From a virus, in the IMG/VR virus record IMGVR_UViG_3300046170_000405, positions 1 through 43,348 of that record: a DNA stretch of 43,348 nucleotides; one strand, given 5' to 3'. The notes beneath the pieces are model-generated. The model was not told the origin of the DNA, ran no database searches, and saw only the letters and a list, made by a program, of their open reading frames with translations. Position numbers and translations under genes: made by a program. This document shows, piece after piece, positions 37,415 through 43,348 of the stretch. Numbering within the stretch: the first letter of the stretch is position 1; each line of letters begins with the position of its first letter.

Positions 37415-38073
37415 AACAAGGAAAAGTTACAGCAGTAGTTGCGGTTCGTAAAGGTTCTCAGAGAGTACCTAATAAAAATATTAAACCATTTGGTGATACA
37501 ACCTTATTGGATTTAAAATTACAAACTTTATTAAAGGTTAGTAATATAGATGAAATCATAGTCAATAGTGATTGTGATAAAATGATTGAAATAGGAAAAT
37601 CATATGGTGTAAAAACAAAGAAAAGAGAAGAGTACTTTGCAAGTAGTGAAGCTTCTAATTCTGAGTTTCATGGTCATATTGGTAAAACAACTGATACTGA
37701 TTATATATTTCTGGCACCTGTATGTTCTCCTTTCATTAGTTCTGAAAAACATGAAGAGGCTATAGACCAATTCATGAATTCAGAATGTGATAGTTTAACT
37801 TCAACTTCTTTGGTAAAAGGACATTTGTGGTTAGATGGTAAACCTATTAACTATGATTTAAATAATGTACCAAATTCACAGGATTTACCTGATATTGAAA
37901 TGATAAATTATGGTATAACAATTGTAGATAAGAATATAATGAAAAATAAATCACGAGTTATTGGTGATAAACCAAATTTTATTATACTTAATGAATACGA
38001 GGGAGTAGATATCAACACTCCTTTTGAATTCCAAACAGCAGAAATAATATATAAATTAAAACAAAATAAATAA
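37411..38073 (+). CDS. CMP-sugar synthetase (acylneuraminate cytidylyltransferase-like)
   Basis: A 220-residue enzyme. AVVAVRKGSQRVPNKNIKPF at residue 9 corresponds to the CTP-binding start of NeuA/PseF/KdsB-type transferases (typically ARGGSKGIPRKN), IDEIIVNSDCDKM near 49 and YIFLAPVCSPFI near 90 fit the rest of the nucleotide site. It activates an acidic sugar such as a nonulosonic acid or Kdo as the CMP derivative. A sialyltransferase-like (GT29) domain is encoded upstream at 30161, so donor and transferase may match. Overlaps the SDR by ATGA. Confidence 0.85.
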   Translation: MKQGKVTAVVAVRKGSQRVPNKNIKPFGDTTLLDLKLQTLLKVSNIDEIIVNSDCDKMIEIGKSYGVKTKKREEYFASSEASNSEFHGHIGKTTDTDYIFLAPVCSPFISSEKHEEAIDQFMNSECDSLTSTSLVKGHLWLDGKPINYDLNNVPNSQDLPDIEMINYGITIVDKNIMKNKSRVIGDKPNFIILNEYEGVDINTPFEFQTAEIIYKLKQNK

Positions 38074-38075
38074 TT

Positions 38076-39056
38076 ATGGCAGGATTAAATTTCGAAAACA
38101 TTGGTGATAAATTCTTAGAAGTCATCAATACAAAAGAGTGGAATGATATACAAGAAAAATTCAACGATTGTGTTGATATATTTGTATTAGGACATGGTGG
38201 AAACTTAGGAGTTGCAGACCATGCAGCAACTGATATCTCAAGGTTATCAAATGGAACAAAGAATGCACAGGCACCTGGTAGTGCCATTGTAGCAACCTCT
38301 CTAATCAACGATTCTTCGTTTGATGATTGGATGGTTCATTGGGTAAGACAGAGAACAGTATCTCAAACACCAGAACAATTAAAGAAAACATTAATTCTTG
38401 GTATCTCATCAAGTGGTAAATCAATTGATATCATGAGAGCATTAGAAGATGGTGAATCAAGAGGAATGCAAATAGCAATGATTACATCAGCTCCAATACC
38501 AGAAAAGATTAACAACTTATCAGAAGTTGTATTAGGTGCTGAGTATTATCACACATCAGAAGTACTTACATTATTACTTACTTATCAACTTACACATGGT
38601 AGTGGTAAAGTTTGTCCTCCTATTTTCCAAAACAAACCAGAAGATTTAGAATTACTAAATAGACAAGGTGGTGCATCTGCAACAAGAGAACATTCTTATC
38701 CTGATGAATTAGTAAACATCGGTGTAGATTTCGATGGTGTTATTCACAAGAACTCAAAAGGATACCACGATGGAACTGTTTATGATGAACCAGTAGAAGG
38801 TGCAAGAGAAGCATTACAAAAACTATCTGAGAAATATGTTGTAATTGTATATTCTGCAAAAGCGAGAAAAGATAGAGGTTTAGTAAATGGACAAAGTGGT
38901 ACTCAATTAATTTGGGAATGGTTAAAAGAACATGATTTAAATCAATACGTTTCTAAAGTAACTTCACAAAAACCGAGAGCAGTTGCATATATTGATGATA
39001 AAGGAATCAAGTTTGATAATTGGGATTCAGTATTATCACAAGTAGATTTATCATAA
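38076..39056 (+). CDS. SIS-domain sugar isomerase fused to HAD phosphatase
   Basis: A 326-residue two-domain protein. N-terminal SIS part: VFVLGHGGNLGVADHAATDI near residue 34 and LILGISSSGKSIDIMRALED near 106 are the phosphosugar-binding loops, GmhA-like (sedoheptulose 7-phosphate isomerase) in style. C-terminal HAD part: GVDFDGVIHKN near 218 with D-x-D-G and IDDKGIKFDNW near 308 with the DD pair. The two activities could isomerise and then dephosphorylate a heptose-like phosphate, or the HAD part may be a separate module. It starts 2 bases after the CMP-sugar synthetase stop. Confidence 0.88.
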   Translation: MAGLNFENIGDKFLEVINTKEWNDIQEKFNDCVDIFVLGHGGNLGVADHAATDISRLSNGTKNAQAPGSAIVATSLINDSSFDDWMVHWVRQRTVSQTPEQLKKTLILGISSSGKSIDIMRALEDGESRGMQIAMITSAPIPEKINNLSEVVLGAEYYHTSEVLTLLLTYQLTHGSGKVCPPIFQNKPEDLELLNRQGGASATREHSYPDELVNIGVDFDGVIHKNSKGYHDGTVYDEPVEGAREALQKLSEKYVVIVYSAKARKDRGLVNGQSGTQLIWEWLKEHDLNQYVSKVTSQKPRAVAYIDDKGIKFDNWDSVLSQVDLS

Positions 39057-39057
39057 A

Positions 39058-39951
39058 TTGAAAATAGTAATATCCATATTTTGTTTGCCTTACGAGATTG
39101 ATGAATTAGAAAATACTCTAAATCAACTTCGTAGGGCACAATATTATTCTCCAAAAGGAATTGATTGGAATCTTGATGTAACATTATGTACTTCAGGTGA
39201 AATGGTTGATTGGAATAAATCATCTATAAATAAAAAATACTTTGTAGATAAATTTTTAAAGTTATCATATCATACTGATTGGTGTGTAAAAACATTTCAA
39301 GTATCTGAAGAAATATTAGGATGTGTATCTCAGAGAAGATTTTCACTCAATAAGCATAATGATGCTGATTACTTTATTTGGTTAGATACTGATATTATAT
39401 TTGAAGAAAGAACCCTATCTTATATTGTATCTTCTATTCAAGGTATAAATAAAGATTATCCATTATCAGTAATCACACCTGAAATCGTAAAAATTTGGGA
39501 TAATACTTGGGATTGTTTAGTAAATGAAGAATTTTTAGATAAACCAATTAATTACCAAAAAACAAATGACCCCTATAAAGATAGTGGTGTGAAAGGTGAT
39601 GTTTCCATAGAAACAGTTCATAACACAGCAAATCAACAACCAAGATTCAAATTTGCAGGTGGTTGGTTTACTTGTATTAGTGGCTCTCTCCTTAGAAGAG
39701 TGGGTGTTCCTAAATCTTTTGGACACTATGGTTACGAAGATACCTTTTTAATGTGGGCATCTGAAAAGTTAATTCAAGAAAAAGATGAAATCATTACACA
39801 ATTTAAAATAAAAAACCTCATAGTTTGCGAAAACTACAAATATCGTAACAATTCACATTATCTGAATCATATATCTGTATATGATAGAAGAGAAGAATTT
39901 AAAAAAATTGCACAATCAAACTTCACAGAAGAACTAAAAAAAGTTCAATAA
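39058..39951 (+). CDS. Glycosyltransferase with DTD motif
   Basis: A 297-residue GT-A protein starting at TTG 39058, 1 base after the previous stop. YFIWLDTDIIFEERTLSYI near residue 102 has the DxD metal site, and FGHYGYEDTFLMWASEKLI near 221 resembles the G-x-E-D acceptor motif of chain-building glycosyltransferases such as galactosyl- or chondroitin-type enzymes. KFAGGWFTCISGSLLRRVG near 200 is a linker strand of that fold. Last gene of the sugar cassette; a 169-base gap follows. Confidence 0.8.
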   Translation: MKIVISIFCLPYEIDELENTLNQLRRAQYYSPKGIDWNLDVTLCTSGEMVDWNKSSINKKYFVDKFLKLSYHTDWCVKTFQVSEEILGCVSQRRFSLNKHNDADYFIWLDTDIIFEERTLSYIVSSIQGINKDYPLSVITPEIVKIWDNTWDCLVNEEFLDKPINYQKTNDPYKDSGVKGDVSIETVHNTANQQPRFKFAGGWFTCISGSLLRRVGVPKSFGHYGYEDTFLMWASEKLIQEKDEIITQFKIKNLIVCENYKYRNNSHYLNHISVYDRREEFKKIAQSNFTEELKKVQ

Positions 39952-40120
39952 ACCTACCCTTTAGTATTTAATACTTATATTTATTTGTGTAAAGAGTAAT
40001 AGAATTCGTTATACGAATAACCAAATACTCACAGTTATACCAATATCGTTTTATTCAAAACGTTTACATTCAATCGTTTCTTTAATTAGTTACAGTAATC
40101 TATTAATATAGGAGATTACT
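39952..40120 (+). promoter_or_regulatory. Intergenic region with two dyads before the exported-protein genes
   Basis: The longest gap in the right half. It has the perfect dyads AGTAT-tta-ATACT (39963-39975) and ATTCGT-tat-ACGAAT (40004-40018), and a TATATTTATTTG stretch near 39977-39988 that could contain a promoter, although no TTTCGTATATTTG copy is present. GGAG at 40111-40114 lies 6 bases before the TTG start at 40121. It may mark a change of expression class between the sugar genes and the exported proteins. Confidence 0.5.
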
Positions 40121-40630
40121 TTGAAGTACGCTACATTAAATGTATTTAAAATATTCATTTTGTGTATCTTTGTTTTATTACCGACTGGTTCAAACGAGAT
40201 TCACACAAGTGATAACAACCTCATAAAGGTCGGTTCAGTAACCAACGAAATCCGTATGGGTAAGTTTGCAGGTAACCGAAACCTTGCAGTTGGTGTAAAG
40301 AATATCCTCGAAGAATTATTAATGGATTTAGATTATGATTTATCAGACCAAGCATCTACGCAAATAAATGTAAGATTGGTCTTTTTTGATATAAAAAATA
40401 TTGGAACATCAGTTGCGGTGTTTCACAAAGATGTTTCACTAACGCAGATTATAGCAATTGGTGAATTAGAAGTCAAGGGAAAAGTTAAAAAACGTACTAC
40501 TCAAAGAGGACAGAGTAAAACGATTTCTACTAGTACTCTTGTAGTTGCACAAGACGGAACATTTAATCAACAAACTGCTAGTATAGCTTTAAAAAAGGTA
40601 TGTGAGCAAATTATTAAGGACTTATTATGA
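40121..40630 (+). CDS. Exported hypothetical protein, 169 aa
   Basis: Start at TTG 40121 with GGAG 6 bases upstream. The N-terminus NVFKIFILCIFVLLPTG is a hydrophobic signal peptide or anchor; the remainder is soluble and may sit in the periplasm. LAVGVKNILEELLMDLDYDL, then INVRLVFFDIKNIG, and FNQQTASIALKKVCEQIIKD suggest mixed alpha/beta folding; the alternation recalls periplasmic lipoprotein families such as YajG or CsgG relatives, but there is no clear lipobox and this is not a firm match. It overlaps the next gene by ATGA, so both are expressed together. Confidence 0.65.
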   Translation: MKYATLNVFKIFILCIFVLLPTGSNEIHTSDNNLIKVGSVTNEIRMGKFAGNRNLAVGVKNILEELLMDLDYDLSDQASTQINVRLVFFDIKNIGTSVAVFHKDVSLTQIIAIGELEVKGKVKKRTTQRGQSKTISTSTLVVAQDGTFNQQTASIALKKVCEQIIKDLL

Positions 40631-42273
40631 AAAAAATTTTATTATTATTAATTAGTGTATTTTTTACACTATCTGTATCTGGTCAGAATGACCCCGCTGA
40701 GATAAATTATAGTCCAGTAAATACAGTAACAAAAGTAGGGGATACTTTAATTATGAAGTTCCAATACAACAAACAAGATGGAGGAGATTTGACATTGGCT
40801 CAGTTTGATTTCGAATATAACAACAAATTGTTATCTTACATCTCAAGTACCTCACAAGCACCAACAGGTGCATCTTATGCCAGAAACAATTGGACTGGAT
40901 ATAAGTTTAATCCAAAAGCAAATACATCAGAAGATGATATGGATGTACAATACACTTGGTGGAAAGATGAAGCAGGAAATGCTTCCTATTCTACTTCTGC
41001 TGATTGGAGTGTAGAGAGAACTACAATCCAAACCTCAGCTGCATACGAAGATGGTGGAGAATTTGTAAAGTATAGCTTCAAAGTAAAGGATAAGTTTGGT
41101 AGTGGGTATGATAACTACAACAATATCATTAAAGTGAATTGGGCAAACTACCAAAAAGCAGATGGAACAAAAATTCAAACTATTAAATCACCATCTACAC
41201 AATCACTAAGTGGTATCGAGGGTGGTAATGCTGGTACATTTACTATTAACCTTAAAACAGCAAATTCAGCTAAAACAGATTACTCATATACTATTAAGAA
41301 TGGTGCAGGTGAATCAGTTGCAACTGGTACTTTTGATGAAAGTGGACAAGCATCTGTAAGTGGTTTAGAAAACAACGTAACTTATACTGCTGAAGCAAAC
41401 TTAGCCGAAGATGCAACTTATTTAGATGAGGTTGTAACCGTAGCTGATTTAGCATTAGTATTCGCTGAAGCAATTGGAGCAAGTTCTGGTCCAAGTGGTG
41501 GTTCAACTACATTTGATTATTTCATTCAAGATATAATGGGTGATGTTGTTGGTGATGGTGGTGTTGTTGATTTCCAAGATTCATATGAGATACTTGCTTA
41601 CCTACAAGGTGTAACAAGTGGTAATACAAACCGAATCACACAAGATGGAAAAACAGAAGATTATAGTGGTATTGAATCTACTTATGGTGCAGTTACTAAC
41701 AATACAGTAACATTCGCTAAATCATTCACACCACTTGATTCAGATGTTTCAACAAAAACAATTGATTTAGCACATGGTTTAGTTGGTGATGTAAACTTCT
41801 CTCACTCATGGGAGCCAACAGTTAATAGTGGTGAAAAGGCAACATCATCACAATCATCACAAGCTAGAATGAGTATGGCAGCTGGTAGTAAATTTAGTTC
41901 AACAGAAACAGCAAATATAGATTTAATATCTGAAATAAAAGATGGACAAGTAATCTTTTCTATCAATTCAGATATTGAAGGAATGGTTGGTTCTCAGTTC
42001 AATATAGTATATGACCCTAATGTACTTTCATTAGAGAATGTAATATTCGATACTGGTAATGACATGACAAACTTCTCTAATATAGTTCAAGATGGATTAG
42101 TAAGAGTTGGTTCATTTGACCAAAACGTTAGTGCAACTGTTAAACAAGGAACACCATACAAATTAGTATTTACACCATTAGAAACAATCGAAAATACATC
42201 GGGTTTAATTTCGTTTAGAGTAAAAGAAGGTGTGAAATCAGATGGAACACAAATTAATTTTATAATACAATAA
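40627..42273 (+). CDS. Secreted cohesin/dockerin-like protein
   Basis: A 548-residue exported protein with signal peptide MKKILLLLISVFFTLSVSGQ. Residues ~20-180 look like a cohesin-type beta domain (GDTLIMKFQYNKQDGG, AQFDFEYNNKLLSYIS); the middle ~200-280 is an Ig-like repeat region; GDVVGDGGVVDFQDSYEIL near residue 307 is a dockerin-like calcium loop; residues ~435-548 form a second cohesin-like domain (GSQFNIVYDPNVLSLENVIF). Such domains bind each other and build surface assemblies. The protein may decorate the host surface or a phage-made structure. Coupled to the upstream exported protein and followed by a lipoprotein gene. Confidence 0.75.
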   Translation: MKKILLLLISVFFTLSVSGQNDPAEINYSPVNTVTKVGDTLIMKFQYNKQDGGDLTLAQFDFEYNNKLLSYISSTSQAPTGASYARNNWTGYKFNPKANTSEDDMDVQYTWWKDEAGNASYSTSADWSVERTTIQTSAAYEDGGEFVKYSFKVKDKFGSGYDNYNNIIKVNWANYQKADGTKIQTIKSPSTQSLSGIEGGNAGTFTINLKTANSAKTDYSYTIKNGAGESVATGTFDESGQASVSGLENNVTYTAEANLAEDATYLDEVVTVADLALVFAEAIGASSGPSGGSTTFDYFIQDIMGDVVGDGGVVDFQDSYEILAYLQGVTSGNTNRITQDGKTEDYSGIESTYGAVTNNTVTFAKSFTPLDSDVSTKTIDLAHGLVGDVNFSHSWEPTVNSGEKATSSQSSQARMSMAAGSKFSSTETANIDLISEIKDGQVIFSINSDIEGMVGSQFNIVYDPNVLSLENVIFDTGNDMTNFSNIVQDGLVRVGSFDQNVSATVKQGTPYKLVFTPLETIENTSGLISFRVKEGVKSDGTQINFIIQ

Positions 42274-42290
42274 TAAAAAGGAAACAAAAA

Positions 42291-42668
42291 ATGAAAAAAA
42301 TATTAACATTACTTAGTTTGGTTTTAATGATGGGTTGTTACCAAGATGATGATTTAGTAACACTTTATCCAGACCAAGAAGTACCACAATCTTTACAGAT
42401 TAAAGAATTGATTGGTATTAAATTAGAAAACACTATCGTAACTGATAGAGTTGCAATGAATGTAAAATTACCATTAGATGGTAAATACAGAATAAAGATT
42501 AGACATGGTATGAACAATGAACTAATCTCTCAAGAGATGATAACAGCTGGTGAGGGTGATAACCTTCTTAAAGTATATGTTGCATCTTTAGAGAAAAGTG
42601 GTTATCTAATTCAATTAACAGATGAGTTTCATAATATATTAGGAAACCAGTCTTTTGTAGTAAATTAA
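42291..42668 (+). CDS. Lipoprotein, 125 aa
   Basis: MKKILTLLSLVLMMGC gives a signal peptide with lipobox (M-M-G-C, Cys16), followed by the acidic YQDDDLV typical of Bacteroidetes surface lipoproteins. The mature part has alternating strands (KYRIKIRHGMNNELISQEMI) and could be a small Ig-like or beta-sandwich domain. Acidic residues right after the cysteine can mark export to the cell surface in Bacteroidetes. AGGAAAC stands before the ATG. Its partner may be the cohesin/dockerin-like protein upstream. Confidence 0.75.
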   Translation: MKKILTLLSLVLMMGCYQDDDLVTLYPDQEVPQSLQIKELIGIKLENTIVTDRVAMNVKLPLDGKYRIKIRHGMNNELISQEMITAGEGDNLLKVYVASLEKSGYLIQLTDEFHNILGNQSFVVN

Positions 42669-42669
42669 A

Positions 42670-42804
42670 ATGTTAAGCACTGCATGTTTAATTGGGTTTG
42701 GTGTGTTTTGTACATGGTGTATCCTTACAACAGATATAACAGTATGTAAACACAAACCATGTGATTGTAAAGAATGTAGACAAAAAAGGAGAGCAAAATT
42801 ATGA
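42670..42804 (+). CDS. Cysteine-rich membrane microprotein, 44 aa
   Basis: Starts 1 base after the lipoprotein stop and overlaps the next ATG (ATGA), so gene spacing supports it. MLSTACLIGFGVFCTWCILT is a hydrophobic membrane segment; the rest, VCKHKPCDCKECRQKRRAKL, is rich in cysteine and basic residues and could bind a metal or sit at the inner face of the membrane. No family is recognised. Confidence 0.55.
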   Translation: MLSTACLIGFGVFCTWCILTTDITVCKHKPCDCKECRQKRRAKL

Positions 42805-43097
42805 GTGAAAAAAAAGAAGGATTCTTTTCACAGATAAAGAATCAAATAATAGCTGGAGTTGGTATAATACTAACTACATTGGGTGGTGTTTTTATAGATG
42901 AGGTTAAATCATTTGTAGGAATAGAAGATGATTCAGAACCACAAACTGAGGTTGTACAAGAAAACAATCAATCAGTAAATGTAGAAGGGCCTACAATCGT
43001 AGTAAACATACCAGAACAAAAGACAGAAACAAAAACTATAATAAAAGAAGTTCCTGTTGAAAAGAAAAAAGAAAAAGAAGAAGAAATTGATTGGTAA
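42801..43097 (+). CDS. Small membrane protein, 98 aa
   Basis: MSEKKEGFFSQIKNQIIAGV starts a protein with one membrane segment (residues ~15-32), then a long charged tail with QSVNVEGPTIVVNIPEQKTE and a lysine/glutamate-rich end (VEKKKEKEEEIDW) that looks coiled or disordered. One-segment proteins like this are found among phage spanin, holin or Rz-like genes, but no cysteine lipobox or known motif is present. It stands in a run of small membrane genes. Confidence 0.65.
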   Translation: MSEKKEGFFSQIKNQIIAGVGIILTTLGGVFIDEVKSFVGIEDDSEPQTEVVQENNQSVNVEGPTIVVNIPEQKTETKTIIKEVPVEKKKEKEEEIDW

Positions 43098-43115
43098 ATT
43101 AAACAAAGGAGAAAA

Positions 43116-43348
43116 ATGAGTAGTTTCAAAAAATGGTGGAAACTAAATGGACAAGGTATCGGATTTATAATCGGTATAGTTTATTTAAATGCTTACTTTT
43201 TATTATTAGGTGATAGAATCCAAGCTGGAGATTTAACTGCAGATTTATTGGCAGGTGGATGGATAGTACAGTTCTTTGGATTTGCTGGGTGGTATGCTTG
43301 GCAAATGAGAGTACATGGATGGAGATTACCTAAACATATTAAGGATAC
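43116..43348 (+). CDS. Small membrane protein, partial at the right edge
   Basis: Starts at ATG 43116 behind AAGGAGAAAA and runs off the window after about 77 residues. GIGFIIGIVYLNAYFLLLG and GGWIVQFFGFAGWYAWQM are two membrane segments with a short charged loop, the layout of holin-like proteins, though holins vary too much to name it. It follows two other small membrane genes, which could form a lysis or membrane-remodelling set. Confidence 0.6.
   Translation, partial: MSSFKKWWKLNGQGIGFIIGIVYLNAYFLLLGDRIQAGDLTADLLAGGWIVQFFGFAGWYAWQMRVHGWRLPKHIKD

Noticed and set aside
41294-41506. Reverse-strand Leu/Gln/His-rich frame
   Set aside because: Composition reflects the complement of the repeat-rich cohesin-like gene, not a protein.
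40627-42273. Phage tail fibre
   Set aside because: It has a clear signal peptide, which tail proteins lack, and cohesin/dockerin-like rather than fibre repeats.

Overview
The window looks like an internal stretch of a T4-like phage genome infecting a marine or aquatic Bacteroidetes (flavobacterial) host. Three things support this. (1) It carries a T4-type replication and nucleotide set: NrdA/NrdB, family B DNA polymerase, gp45-like clamp, gp44- and gp62-like clamp loader, and small thioredoxins. (2) All genes lie on one strand, tightly packed, very often overlapping by ATGA or TAATG, with low GC. (3) It has Bacteroidetes-type promoters (TTG - 20 nt - TATATTTG) with weak Shine-Dalgarno signals. 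No capsid, tail, terminase, tRNA, integrase, CRISPR or IS element was seen, so phage identity rests on the replication genes.

Layout. 1-9.7 kb: nrdB (partial), nrdA, thioredoxin, HD hydrolase, a PLP enzyme, a GIY-YIG-like protein, a DNA methyltransferase, DNA polymerase. 9.7-15.4 kb: groEL, sliding clamp, a second paralogous methyltransferase, an IMPDH/GMP-reductase-type enzyme. 15.4-18.2 kb: a full-length Bacteroidetes TonB-dependent outer-membrane receptor ending in a strong terminator, a remarkable cargo for a phage. 18.2-24.9 kb: glycosyltransferase, NAD synthetase plus P-loop kinase, clamp loader, Cas4-like nuclease, 2OG oxygenase. 24.9-29.3 kb: glycosyltransferases and groES. 29.3-40 kb: a dense sugar-activation and glycan-building cassette (epimerase, two-domain glycosyltransferase, kinase/class II aldolase, nucleotidyltransferase, HAD, GDPD-like, cupin, SDR, CMP-sugar synthetase, SIS-HAD fusion, glycosyltransferases). 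40-43.3 kb: exported proteins (cohesin/dockerin-like protein, lipoprotein, small membrane proteins).

The genes suggest a phage that makes its own nucleotides and NAD, replicates with T4-like machinery, brings its own chaperonin, and invests heavily in remodelling a glycan (host surface, virion or DNA; the target cannot be read from sequence) and the host outer membrane.

Two window-wide signals stand out. First, eight near-identical promoters carry the motif TTTCGTATATTTGTA, and at least five have a dyad whose arms covary (ATTTGT..ACAAAT or ATTTAC..GTAAAT) overlapping the -7 box, so they look like a phage regulon with a shared operator. Second, at least twelve single-base frameshifts interrupt conserved genes (nrdA, PLP enzyme, polymerase, small acidic gene, methyltransferase 2, receptor x3, glycosyltransferase x3, kinase/aldolase). 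Almost all are one extra base. Residual long-read sequencing error is the default explanation, but most place a stop directly at the shift, which deserves a check.
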